DNA from: Opitutus terrae PB90-1
GTDB taxonomy: Bacteria > Verrucomicrobiota > Verrucomicrobiia > Opitutales > Opitutaceae
Reading direction: 5' to 3'
Assembly (NCBI RefSeq): GCF_000019965.1
Contig: NC_010571.1
Location: 2,117,001-2,181,000, forward strand
DNA: 64,000 bases
In this document: positions 17,100-25,002 of the stretch, piece by piece
How positions within the stretch are numbered: the stretch's first letter is position 1
Layout of the letters: every line of letters starts with the position of its first letter
The notes under the pieces: generated by a model
What the model saw: only the letters and a program-made list of their open reading frames with translations
What the model was told of the DNA's origin: nothing
The model's database searches: none
Program-made: the position numbers and the translations under genes

Positions 17100-18300
17100 C
17101 TTCGTTCAACTGAGGGGGTCAGGTCACTGGCCGACGCTGCTCACGTCGTTCCTTTATTTCGACGCGAGTTTCATGGTGTGGACGATCCTCGGTGCGCTCG
17201 GCCCGATGATTGGTCCGTCGCTCCGACTGAACGCGCAGGAGAAGTTTCTGATGGTGTCGACACCGATTCTGGCCGGAGCGTTGCTGCGGATAGGGTTGAG
17301 CCTGCTGGTGGACCGGATCGGCACGAAGAGGACCGGCGTCATCGCTCAACTCGTCGTGATCGCGGGTCTCGCGATCGTTTGGCGGACCGGTCTTTCGTCG
17401 CTGGGAGAGAGCCTGGCGCTCGGGCTCGTGCTCGGCGTGGCGGGGGCGAGCTTCGCCGTCGCGTTGCCGCAAGCGGGCCGCTGGTATCCGCCGCACTTGC
17501 AGGGCGTTGTGCTCGGGCTCGCGGGCGCCGGCAATGTCGGCGTGGTGATCGACCACTTGCTCGCACCCCGCATCGCGGCGGTCTACGGCTGGCCGGCGGT
17601 GTTCGGCGTTGCGCTGGTCCCGCTCACGCTCGTGCTCGCGGCCTACGTGCTGTTCTCACAGGAGCCGCCGGGGCGCTTCAAACGGAAAAAGCTCCGGGAC
17701 TATCTGCACCTGCTGCGCGAGCGCGACGCCCACTGGTTTTGCCTCTTCTACACGATCAGCTTCGGCGGATTCGTCGGACTGGCCTCGGCGTTCGCGATCT
17801 ACTTTCGCGACGAGTTCGGCCTCGCGCCGGTGCAGGCGGGCGAGGTCGCGGCGTTCTGCACGCTGGTCGGTGCGCTGGGCCGGCCGATTGGCGGCGCACT
17901 GGCCGACCGCTTTGGCGGGATTCGGGCGCTGAGTTTTTGCTACACGGCCGCCGGGGTTGCGCTCGTGTGTGCCGCGATGGCTCGCGACCTCTGGCTGTGC
18001 GGAGCGGCGTTCTTCATCGCGTCGGGGGCGTTTGGCATGTGCAACGGCTCGGTGTTTCAATTGCTCCCGCAGCGGTTCGCCAAGGACATCGCGGTAATGA
18101 CGGGACTGGTCGGCTGCGGTGGCGGCATGGGCGGATTCGTGCTCGGCATGTTGTTTGGCGTGTCGAAAGAGCACACGGGCAATTACGTTTCCGGCATTCT
18201 GCTCTTCGCTGGGCTCTGCGTGGTCGCGCTGGCCGGCTTGACCTCCGTGAAGACCCGCTGGCGGACGACGTGGGGTGCGATGGCGGCGGCGCGCATCTGA
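17062..18300 (+). CDS. MFS nitrate/nitrite transporter (NarK/NasA type)
   Basis: 412 residues from the ATG at 17062, inside the end of the upstream gene. About twelve hydrophobic segments span the protein. Major-facilitator signs are visible: DRIGTKRTG between helices 2 and 3 and GRPIGGALADRFGG in the second half. The glycine-rich stretches GAGNVGVVIDH and GLVGCGGGMGGFVLGMLFG match the nitrate-signature helices of NarK-type carriers. It would import nitrate for NasA. The longer frame starting at 16876 is an overlap artefact of the nrtA-like gene. Confidence 0.93.
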   Translation: MNSSRHHAPTGSSFVQLRGSGHWPTLLTSFLYFDASFMVWTILGALGPMIGPSLRLNAQEKFLMVSTPILAGALLRIGLSLLVDRIGTKRTGVIAQLVVIAGLAIVWRTGLSSLGESLALGLVLGVAGASFAVALPQAGRWYPPHLQGVVLGLAGAGNVGVVIDHLLAPRIAAVYGWPAVFGVALVPLTLVLAAYVLFSQEPPGRFKRKKLRDYLHLLRERDAHWFCLFYTISFGGFVGLASAFAIYFRDEFGLAPVQAGEVAAFCTLVGALGRPIGGALADRFGGIRALSFCYTAAGVALVCAAMARDLWLCGAAFFIASGAFGMCNGSVFQLLPQRFAKDIAVMTGLVGCGGGMGGFVLGMLFGVSKEHTGNYVSGILLFAGLCVVALAGLTSVKTRWRTTWGAMAAARI

Positions 18301-18448
18301 TCACCCGAGTGTGGCGTGGCATCACCAGGCCGAGCCATGAAGGCAATTCATGCCCGCGATGAAAACTTTGGTCCGCATTTCTGCACCGCCGGCCTTTTCG
18401 CGGCACGGCGGCGGCTAAAGGTGTCGCCGCTCAACCACACTTCTCGTC

Positions 18449-19303
18449 ATGGACTACGTAAAACCTCTCGACGTCGTTAAGAACATGGTCGCCGTGGGCG
18501 ACCTGAAGGCCGGACTCACCGCGCGGGATCTGGTGATTCGCGGATTTCTCTCGGGAGCGCTGCTGGGCTTCGCCACCAGCCTCGCGCTCTCTGCCACGCT
18601 GCAAACGAACACGCCGCTCGTCGGCGCCTTGGTCTTCCCGGTGGGCTTCGTGATGATCGTGCTGCTCGGGCTCGAACTGGTCACCGGCAGCTTTGCGCTT
18701 GTGCCGCTGGCGGCGTTCGACGGCCGGCGCAGCTGGTCGACCGTCGTCGCCAATCTCGGCTGGGTGTTTCTCGGCAACCTGATCGGCAGCGTCGTTTACG
18801 GAGCGCTGCTGTATGTGGCGCTGACGAACATGGGACTCGCCGAACCGAGCGGGATCGCCACGCGGATCATCGCCGCCGCGGAAGCGAAGACGAACGCCTA
18901 CGCGGCGCTCGGCGAAGCGGGCATGGTGACGGTTTTCGTGAAGGCCGTGCTCTGCAATTGGATGGTCTGCCTCGGCGTGGTGATGGCGATGACCTCGCAG
19001 TCCACCGTCGGAAAAATCGCCGCGATGTGGCTGCCGATCCTGACGTTCTTTGCCCAGGGTTTCGAGCACTCGGTCGTGAACATGTTTCTGATTCCGACCG
19101 GCATGTTGCTGGGCGCAAAGGTGACCGTGGCCGACTGGTGGCTGTGGAACCAGATTCCCGTCACGCTGGGCAATCTCGTTGGCGGGCTCCTGTTCACCGG
19201 ACTGTTCCTCTACTGGACGTATTCGCCGGTGAAAAAAGCGGTCGCTGTAGCTGCACCCGAGCCGATCGCGGCGGCGACCACGACGGAACCGGCGCGAGCG
19301 TAG
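18449..19303 (+). CDS. Formate/nitrite transporter family channel (NirC-like)
   Basis: 284 residues with six hydrophobic segments. FNT hallmarks: GALLGFATSLALSATLQTNTP, FPVGFVMIVLLGLELVTGSFALVP, GNLIGSVVYGALLY, VLCNWMVCLGVVMAM and GFEHSVVNMFLIPTGM. The pentameric channel passes nitrite or formate. Between the nitrate carrier and nitrite reductase, nitrite is the likely substrate. The C-terminal ~20 residues are Ala/Thr/Glu-rich and poorly conserved. Confidence 0.93.
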   Translation: MDYVKPLDVVKNMVAVGDLKAGLTARDLVIRGFLSGALLGFATSLALSATLQTNTPLVGALVFPVGFVMIVLLGLELVTGSFALVPLAAFDGRRSWSTVVANLGWVFLGNLIGSVVYGALLYVALTNMGLAEPSGIATRIIAAAEAKTNAYAALGEAGMVTVFVKAVLCNWMVCLGVVMAMTSQSTVGKIAAMWLPILTFFAQGFEHSVVNMFLIPTGMLLGAKVTVADWWLWNQIPVTLGNLVGGLLFTGLFLYWTYSPVKKAVAVAAPEPIAAATTTEPARA

Positions 19304-19309
19304 TCGCCC

Positions 19310-19369
19310 GGGAGCGCGGCCACCCTCGGCCTCAATTTCACAGACGCGGACGAGGGCGTCCGCGCTCCC
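19310..19369. repeat. Family C inverted repeat between the nitrite channel and nirA
   Basis: Arms GGGAGCGCGGCCACCCTCG (19310-19328) and CGAGGGCGTCCGCGCTCCC (19351-19369) are imperfect complements. They are related to the GACGAGGGCGTCGCG elements inside the diflavin reductase gene (21752-21817) and a GH94 gene (30651-30710). A six-A run follows, so it may also affect transcript ends or mRNA stability. Confidence 0.75.
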
Positions 19370-19385
19370 AAAAAACCGATCCATC

Positions 19386-21212
19386 ATGTCCTCACCCGAA
19401 CCTATTTCCGCAACGCCATCCGCAGAGTTCACCGCCGAGCAGAAACAGTACCTCGAGGGTTTTCTCGCCGCGCTGGCCCGAGCGCCGTTTGTTGGGTTGA
19501 ACGCCGGCGGACAGCTCACCGCGGATCCAGCCGCTGTCCCCGGGGGAACGGGAAATCTTGCCGCGCCGCCGCCGGAGGATCGTGCGTCAGCGGAGCCCAC
19601 GGTGTTTGGCACGCCGCTCAGCGAGCTGGCGAAACCGGAGCGCTGGAAATACGACGAGAACCCGCTCGATATCTGGGAAAAACTCGTCGCGCACGCCGAC
19701 GCGGACACGTTTCCCGACGAGGCGGACACGTTTCGATTCAAGTTTCACGGGCTCTTCTACGTCACGCCGGCGCAGGACAGCTTCATGCTCCGGCTGCGAC
19801 TGCCCGCCGGTGAAATCGAGGCGCACCAACTCGCCGGTCTTGCGGAGATCGCCGAGTGGGGCGGCGGTTACGCCCACGTCACCACGCGGGCGAACCTGCA
19901 GATTCGCGAGCTGCGGCCGCACGATATCGTGCGCGTGCTCGTGCGGCTGCAGGAACTCGGGCTCACCTCGCGTGGCGCCGGTGCGGACAACGTGCGCAAC
20001 ATCACTGCCTCGCCCAACAGCGGGTTCGATCCGGACGAGCTGATCGATGTGCGGCCGTTCGCGAAGGCGCTGCATCACTACATCCTCAACCATCGCGATC
20101 TCTACGGGCTGCCGCGGAAGTTCAACGTCGCGTTCGACAACGGCGGCTCGCTGGCGACGGCGGCGGATACGAACGACATCGGGTTCATGGCGGTGCGCGT
20201 GAGGGAATCATCACTCTCAGCCCTCAACCCTCAACTCTCGACCCCGCCACAGGCGGGCATCTACTTCCGCGTGCAGCTCGGCGGAATCACCGGGCATGGC
20301 GATTTCGCGCGCGATGCCGGCGTGCTGCTGAAGCCGAACGAGGTGGTCGCGGCGGCGGCGGCGATGATCCGCGTATTCAACGAACATGGCGACCGAACCA
20401 ACCGGAAGAAAGCGCGGTTGAAATATCTGCTCGAGAAATGCGGCCGGGAGAAGTTTCTCGAGGAAACCCAGAAGAAACTCGCGTTCCCGCTCGTGCACCT
20501 GCCGCTCAGCGCGTGCGAACCGCGGCGAGCCTCGCTCAAGCACGGGTGGGTCGGAGTCTACAAGCAGGCGCAGCGCGGGCTGAACTCGATCGGCGTCGGC
20601 GTGCCGGTCGGCCGGGTGTCAGCCAAGCAGATGCGGCAGCTCGCCGAGATCGCGACGCACTACGGTCGCGGCGAGTTGCGGCTGACCGTGTGGGAGAACG
20701 TGATCTTGCCCCACGTGCCGGACGCGTTCGTCCGCACGGTTTGCCGACGGCTGCAGTGGCTGGGGTTCGCGACGGATGCCCACAGCCTCACGAGCGGAAT
20801 CATCACCTGCACGGGCAACAAGGGCTGTCGGTATTCGTCGACTGACACGAAGGGTCACGCGCTTGCGCTCGCGAAGGCGCTGGGCGGCTGGAAGCTCGCG
20901 ATCGAGCAGCCGATCAACGTGCACTTTACCGGCTGCCCGCATTCGTGCGCGCAGCACTACTGCGGGGATCTCGGCTTCCTCGGCGCGAAGCTGCAGGACG
21001 GCGCGGAGGGTTATCACGTCGTGCTCGGCGGCGGCATGGGCGACGAGCAAGGAATTGCGCGGGAGGTTTTTCGCGGCGTGCGCGCCGACGAGGTGCCGGC
21101 GCTCACCAAGAAGATACTTCAGACCTACGAGACCAAAAAGCAGCCGGGCGAGACGTTCGTCCAATGGACGCGCCGGCACAGCGTCGGCCAGCTGCAGGAG
21201 ATGCTGAGCTAA
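19386..21212 (+). CDS. nirA: Assimilatory nitrite reductase, siroheme / 4Fe-4S type
   Basis: 608 residues, the length of NirA/sulfite-reductase haemoproteins. It has the tandem ferredoxin-like and siroheme domains: FKFHGLFYVTPAQDSFMLRLRLPAGE, TTRANLQIRELRP, NITASPNSGFDPDELIDV, and a repeat of the fold around LRLTVWENVILPHV. The cluster- and siroheme-binding cysteines are in CTGNKGCRYSSTDTK and FTGCPHSCAQHYCGDLGF. It reduces nitrite to ammonium with six electrons. Its N-terminus carries FTAEQKQYLEGFLAALA, a motif also present in the downstream diflavin reductase. Residues about 276-288 (SSLSALNPQLSTP) come from a heptamer-repeat tract inserted in frame between conserved segments. Nitrite rather than sulfite is inferred from context. 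Confidence 0.94.
   Translation: MSSPEPISATPSAEFTAEQKQYLEGFLAALARAPFVGLNAGGQLTADPAAVPGGTGNLAAPPPEDRASAEPTVFGTPLSELAKPERWKYDENPLDIWEKLVAHADADTFPDEADTFRFKFHGLFYVTPAQDSFMLRLRLPAGEIEAHQLAGLAEIAEWGGGYAHVTTRANLQIRELRPHDIVRVLVRLQELGLTSRGAGADNVRNITASPNSGFDPDELIDVRPFAKALHHYILNHRDLYGLPRKFNVAFDNGGSLATAADTNDIGFMAVRVRESSLSALNPQLSTPPQAGIYFRVQLGGITGHGDFARDAGVLLKPNEVVAAAAAMIRVFNEHGDRTNRKKARLKYLLEKCGREKFLEETQKKLAFPLVHLPLSACEPRRASLKHGWVGVYKQAQRGLNSIGVGVPVGRVSAKQMRQLAEIATHYGRGELRLTVWENVILPHVPDAFVRTVCRRLQWLGFATDAHSLTSGIITCTGNKGCRYSSTDTKGHALALAKALGGWKLAIEQPINVHFTGCPHSCAQHYCGDLGFLGAKLQDGAEGYHVVLGGGMGDEQGIAREVFRGVRADEVPALTKKILQTYETKKQPGETFVQWTRRHSVGQLQEMLS
20213..20247. repeat. Heptamer tract inside nirA
   Basis: Consecutive 7-mers ACTCTCA, GCCCTCA, ACCCTCA, ACTCTCG, ACCCCGC. 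They encode the non-conserved stretch SLSALNPQLSTP in a loop of nitrite reductase and preserve the frame. Confidence 0.75.
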
Positions 21213-21222
21213 AAATCTTTCC

Positions 21223-21321
21223 CGTTCTCTTCATCGTTCCCGTTCTCGACCTGCCGGGAGCGAATGAATGAGGGATGAGAGAAAGAGAACGAGAAAAAGA
21301 GAGAACGAGAAAGAGAACGAA
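21223..21321. repeat. AC/AG-rich 7-bp-periodic inverted tract between nirA and the diflavin reductase gene
   Basis: CGTTCTC-containing words at 21223-21247 are matched by GAGAACG words at 21284-21318. The word AGAGAAC recurs with a 28-bp (4 x 7) spacing at 21284 and 21312. It fills the 114-base gap and covers the position where a ribosome binding site for the next gene would lie, so the GA-rich arm may serve as one. Confidence 0.65.
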
Positions 21322-21326
21322 GACCA

Positions 21327-23306
21327 ATGCACACCGTCCCCGTCCTTCCCGATTCCGCTCCCTTCACGCTCGAGCAGCGAGCGTGGCTGAACGGCTATCT
21401 CGCCGGATTATTCTCGCGCGGACCAGTTGCTGATGTTGCCGGGGGCGTCGACCTCGGCCGGCCGGCCTCAACGAGCCCGGCTACAGCCAAACCAACGCGG
21501 CTGGCGCCGCTCACGATCCTCTTCGGTTCGCAGACGGGCACGTGCGAGAGCCTGGCCAAGCGCGCGGCCAAGGAGGCCGGCAAGCGGGGATTCGCGGCGA
21601 CCGTGCGCGACATGGGCGCGTTCACGATCGAGCAGCTCGCGCAGGAGCAGAACCTCCTCGTGATCACCAGCACCTATGGCGAGGGCGAGCCGCCGGACAA
21701 TGCGAAGGCGCTGCATGCGGCGTTGACGGCGGCGACGAAAGCACCCAGCCGCGACGAGGGCGTCGCGGCTCCAGCGGCCGGAGAGGTCCTTCCTGGAGCC
21801 GCCACGCCCCCGTGGCGACTATTGGGTGCGCTCCGCTACAGCGTCTGCGCGCTAGGCGACACGAACTACGTGCATTTCTGCCAGTGCGGAAAAGAGTTCG
21901 ATGCGGCCCTCGAAAAACTCGGCGCCGCGCGTGCGGCGGCGGCGGCCGAGTGTGATCTGGACTATGAGGCAAAGTTCACGAGCTGGCTCGATGGGGCGCT
22001 GAGCGGGCTGACAGAGGTAGGGCGCGTTATCCCTAACGCGCCGTCGACGGCGAATTTGTCCGGCGCTGTCACCGCGGCCGGCGTAGGCGGGGTCGCCGAC
22101 CCCGGCCAGCCGAGCTCACCGAGCCCGGCTACACCGACGCAGACCGAAACGCTCACGCGTTCCGCTACGCCGGATGGCGCGAACGGGCCGCGCTTCTCGC
22201 GGCAGAATCCGTTCCCCGCGCTCGTGCTCGCGTCGCGGCGGTTGAACGGCGCCGGCTCGGCGAAACAGGTGCAGCATGTGGAGTTCGACCTCGGCGACTC
22301 CGGATTCGTCTACGCAGCAGGTGATGCGCTGGGCGTCTACGCGCACAACTGCCCGGAGTTGGTCGGCGACGTGTTGGCGGTGCTCGGCTGCGATGGCGAA
22401 GAGGCGGTCGCCGCACCGGATGGCAGCAGCATCACGCTGCGCCGCGCGCTGACGGAGTTCTATGATCTGGGCAAACCGACCGACGAGTTGCTGGCCGTCG
22501 TGAGCCCCTGTTTGCAGGCAGCTCGGGGACGCGACATGGGCGAGACGCCCGCGCTGCCGCGTTCGGCGCCGCATCACGTCATCGATGCGTTGCTAGCTGC
22601 GGGTGGGGGAAAGCTGGCGCCCGCGGAATTCGTGCGCACGCTGAAGCGGCTGCAGCCGCGGTTGTATTCGATTTCATCGTCGCCAAAGGCGCATGCGGGG
22701 CAGGTGCACCTGACGGTGAGTGCAGTGCGCTACGAGAAAGACGCCCGGGCGCGGAAGGGCGTGTGCTCGACGTTTTTGGCGGATCGCGTGCAGCCGGGAG
22801 AAACACGGATCGGCGTATTTGTGCACCGCAACGCAGCGTTCCGGCTGCCGGAGAGTGGCGACGTTCCGGTAATCATGGTCGGGCCTGGCACAGGGATCGC
22901 GCCGTTCCGCGCGTTCCTGCATGAACGCCGCGTGACCGGCGCGCGCGGTCGGAACTGGCTGCTGTTTGGCGACCAGCACGCTGCGACAGATTTCCTCTAC
23001 CAGGAGGAACTCGCGGAGTTGCAGCGCGGCGGCGTGCTGACGCGGCTCGACACGGCGTTTTCGCGCGACCAAGCCGAAAAAGTCTACGTCCAGCACCGGA
23101 TGCTGGAGAACGCGCGCGAGTTGCTCGCCTGGCTGGAGCAGGGCGCGCATTTCTACGTCTGCGGCGATGCGAGCCGGATGGCAAAAGACGTGGACGCCGC
23201 GTTGCAGCGCGTCGTCGAACTCGCCGGTGGCAGGACCGCGGAACAGGCAGCCGACTACGTGCAGACGCTCCGAACATCGAAGCGTTATCAGCGTGATGTC
23301 TACTAG
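21327..23306 (+). CDS. CysJ-like NADPH diflavin reductase, probable electron donor to NirA
   Basis: 659 residues. A flavodoxin domain (TILFGSQTGTCESLAKRAAKEA, TSTYGEGEPPDNA, SVCALGDTNYVHFCQCGKEFD) is followed by FAD-binding (RLYSISSSPKAH) and NADP-binding parts (GPGTGIAPFRAFLHERR, LLFGDQHAATDFLYQEEL, YVCGDASRMAKDV), ending YQRDVY like CysJ. It moves electrons NADPH-FAD-FMN-haemoprotein. Placement after nirA suggests NirA is the acceptor, though a sulfite reductase partner elsewhere is possible. The N-terminal FTLEQRAWLNGYLAGLFS mirrors NirA. The gene is full of in-frame palindromic insertions at about residues 37-53, 142-164 (inside the flavodoxin fold), 232-239, 253-269 and 404-409. All are in linkers or loops, so the enzyme is probably active. 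Confidence 0.92.
   Translation: MHTVPVLPDSAPFTLEQRAWLNGYLAGLFSRGPVADVAGGVDLGRPASTSPATAKPTRLAPLTILFGSQTGTCESLAKRAAKEAGKRGFAATVRDMGAFTIEQLAQEQNLLVITSTYGEGEPPDNAKALHAALTAATKAPSRDEGVAAPAAGEVLPGAATPPWRLLGALRYSVCALGDTNYVHFCQCGKEFDAALEKLGAARAAAAAECDLDYEAKFTSWLDGALSGLTEVGRVIPNAPSTANLSGAVTAAGVGGVADPGQPSSPSPATPTQTETLTRSATPDGANGPRFSRQNPFPALVLASRRLNGAGSAKQVQHVEFDLGDSGFVYAAGDALGVYAHNCPELVGDVLAVLGCDGEEAVAAPDGSSITLRRALTEFYDLGKPTDELLAVVSPCLQAARGRDMGETPALPRSAPHHVIDALLAAGGGKLAPAEFVRTLKRLQPRLYSISSSPKAHAGQVHLTVSAVRYEKDARARKGVCSTFLADRVQPGETRIGVFVHRNAAFRLPESGDVPVIMVGPGTGIAPFRAFLHERRVTGARGRNWLLFGDQHAATDFLYQEELAELQRGGVLTRLDTAFSRDQAEKVYVQHRMLENARELLAWLEQGAHFYVCGDASRMAKDVDAALQRVVELAGGRTAEQAADYVQTLRTSKRYQRDVY
21435..21484 (+). 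repeat. Family B palindromic element in the diflavin reductase gene (copy 1)
   Basis: It encodes VAGGVDLGRPASTSPAT, the same register and orientation as [16 protein letters not shown] in the CobW gene. Its hairpin arms are more degenerate. It lies between the N-terminal docking-like motif and the flavodoxin domain. Confidence 0.75.
21752..21817 (+). repeat. Family C inverted repeat within the flavodoxin domain
   Basis: Left arm CGACGAGGGCGTCGCGGCTC and right arm GAGCCGCCACGCCCCCGTGG are related as imperfect complements. It encodes DEGVAAPAAGEVLPGAATPPWR between KAP and LRYSVCALGD. CysJ proteins have only a short loop there. Confidence 0.8.
22022..22043 (+). repeat. Small perfect palindrome in the diflavin reductase linker
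   Basis: 8-bp arms GGCGCGTT / AACGCGCC around ATCCCT, encoding GRVIPNAP in frame. It sits 40 bases before the second family B copy. Confidence 0.7.
22083..22132 (+). repeat. Family B palindromic element in the diflavin reductase gene (copy 2)
   Basis: It contains the hairpin CGGGGTCGCCGACCCCG and ends GAGCCCGGCTAC. It encodes VGGVADPGQPSSPSPAT, again the same frame as in the CobW gene. It lies in the linker between the flavodoxin and FAD domains. Confidence 0.85.
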
Positions 23307-23346
23307 CGCCGCGCGAGTCGACCCGACGGAGCGCGCTTTCAACTGA

Positions 23347-25002
23347 ATGCTCGCGTCGCGCGATAATTTTCCGCTGCTCACCGAGCTGTTGGCCGAGCAG
23401 CAACGGCTCGCCACGCCTGTCGCGCGGTTCGCGGCAGCCTCCGGCGGGGCCCCGGCGCTGGAGCCGGTCTATCGTGATTTGATTCCGCTCAGCGCACCGG
23501 CGGCGGGCGAGCAGTATGCGTTCGAAGTCGATCTCGATGCCTGCACCGGCTGCAAGGCGTGCGTGGCCGCGTGCCATGCGCTCAACGGACTCGACGAACA
23601 CGAGTCGTGGCGCGACGTCGGACTGCTCGTGGCCGGAACCGAGCGCCGGCCGTTTCAGCAAACGATCACAACGGCGTGCCACCACTGTGCCGATCCCGCG
23701 TGTCTCAACGGCTGCCCGGTGCTGGCGTATGAGAAGGACCCGCTGACCGGGATCGTGCGGCACCTCGATGACCAGTGCATTGGCTGCCAGTATTGCATCC
23801 TGAAGTGCCCCTACGACGCACCGAAATACAACGCGCGGCTCGGCATCGTGCGAAAATGCGACATGTGCCACGACCGGCTCGCGCATGGGGAAGCACCCGC
23901 CTGTGTGCAGGCCTGTCCGACTCACGCGATTCGAATCGTCGCGGCACCGACGCCGCCGCGGCCGCCCGAGCCTAATTTCACGTATTACGTGAAAATCGCT
24001 GAGAGACGTCCGACTGCGGAGGTGGCCGCGTCGGCGGAGCTTCTCCCGGGAGCGCCATCTGCCAACTACACGCGGCCGATGACGCGCTACACGTCACAAC
24101 GTGGGCTGCCGGCCGGAATACGAGCGGCGGACGCCATGGCGCTCCGCCCTCAGCCGGCGCACTGGCCACTGGTGATCATGCTCACGTTGCTGCCTCTCGC
24201 GATTGGCTGTCAGGCCGTAGTCACGCTCGTGGCGATGCGAGCGAATTTCACGTATTACGTGAAAATAGGCTGGAACGTTGTCCCGGGGGAGTGGGCGGAA
24301 CGAGGCGCGTATGACTTGACCCTTTGCGGGGCGGTGGCGGGGGTGCTGGGGCTGGCGGCGAGCGTGGCGCACCTAGGCCAGCCGAGGCGGGCGTGGCGCA
24401 TCTTCCTCGGCTGGCGGCGTAGCTGGCTGAGCCGCGAGGCTATGGTATTCGGTGCGTGGTTGCCACTCACGCTCGCGACGCTGATCTGGCCAGCGCTCAC
24501 GCTTCCCGCCGCTGTGGTCGGCGCGGTGGGGCTGGGCTGCTCGGTGATGATCTACGCGGACACGCGGCGGGGGTTCTGGGCGGCGGCGCAAACCGCGCCA
24601 CGGTTTTTTGGAGGCGCCGCGGCGATGGGGGCATCGGTCGCGATCGCATTGGGTATTGAGGCAGCGGGAGCGGCGGTGGTGCTGGCGGCGGCGATGCTGA
24701 TCAAGCTCGCGTGCGACGCCCGCGTGGTGCGCGTGCTCGACGTTGCGGACGAGGAGGATCCGTCGGTGGGCTGGCTCGCGACGGCGCGGCTCTTGACCGG
24801 ACCGCTGCGGCGCGCGTTTGGCGGACGATTGGTAATTGCGCTGGTAGGCGGGTTGCTCCTCCCAGCGTGGATTCTGAGCGCGGACGTGCCGCCGTGGAGC
24901 CGCTGGCTCTGGTGCGCTGGAATGTTCGCCGGCGAGTTGGTGGAGCGTTGGCTGTTCTTCCGGGCGGTGGATGCGCCGAAAATGCCGGGACTCGTCGGAT
25001 GA
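23347..25002 (+). CDS. Fusion of DmsB-like Fe-S protein and DmsC-like quinol-oxidising membrane anchor
   Basis: 551 residues. Residues ~55-205 hold four clostridial-type 4Fe-4S motifs: [45 protein letters not shown] and [21 protein letters not shown], as in DmsB. From about residue 275 on there are about eight hydrophobic helices with GRP- and LGQPRRAWR-like motifs of DmsC. In DMSO reductase these two parts are separate proteins that carry electrons from menaquinol to the catalytic subunit. The gene overlaps nasA (ATGA), so the fusion most likely feeds nitrate reductase from the quinol pool. No Tat signal is seen, so the Fe-S domain faces the cytoplasm. Two copies of a palindromic element read NFTYYVKI, one in the linker (about 211-218) and one in the first membrane loop (about 301-308). 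Confidence 0.9.
   Translation: MLASRDNFPLLTELLAEQQRLATPVARFAAASGGAPALEPVYRDLIPLSAPAAGEQYAFEVDLDACTGCKACVAACHALNGLDEHESWRDVGLLVAGTERRPFQQTITTACHHCADPACLNGCPVLAYEKDPLTGIVRHLDDQCIGCQYCILKCPYDAPKYNARLGIVRKCDMCHDRLAHGEAPACVQACPTHAIRIVAAPTPPRPPEPNFTYYVKIAERRPTAEVAASAELLPGAPSANYTRPMTRYTSQRGLPAGIRAADAMALRPQPAHWPLVIMLTLLPLAIGCQAVVTLVAMRANFTYYVKIGWNVVPGEWAERGAYDLTLCGAVAGVLGLAASVAHLGQPRRAWRIFLGWRRSWLSREAMVFGAWLPLTLATLIWPALTLPAAVVGAVGLGCSVMIYADTRRGFWAAAQTAPRFFGGAAAMGASVAIALGIEAAGAAVVLAAAMLIKLACDARVVRVLDVADEEDPSVGWLATARLLTGPLRRAFGGRLVIALVGGLLLPAWILSADVPPWSRWLWCAGMFAGELVERWLFFRAVDAPKMPGLVG
23976..23994 (+). repeat. In-frame TTTCACGT/ACGTGAAA palindrome, copy 1 in the DmsBC fusion
   Basis: TTTCACGTATTACGTGAAA with 8-bp arms, inside the linker between the Fe-S and membrane parts. 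It is read as NFTYYVKI together with flanking bases. The identity to copy 2 extends over 23 bases (23974-23996). Confidence 0.9.
24246..24264 (+). repeat. In-frame TTTCACGT/ACGTGAAA palindrome, copy 2 in the DmsBC fusion
   Basis: Same 19-base palindrome as copy 1, 270 bases downstream, in the same reading frame (NFTYYVKI). It lies in the loop after the first membrane helix. The 23-base match spans 24244-24266. Confidence 0.9.

Noticed and set aside
21435-22132. Possible frameshift or pseudogene status of the diflavin reductase because of insertions
   Set aside because: All flavin and NADPH motifs are in one uninterrupted frame and the CysJ-like C-terminus is intact.
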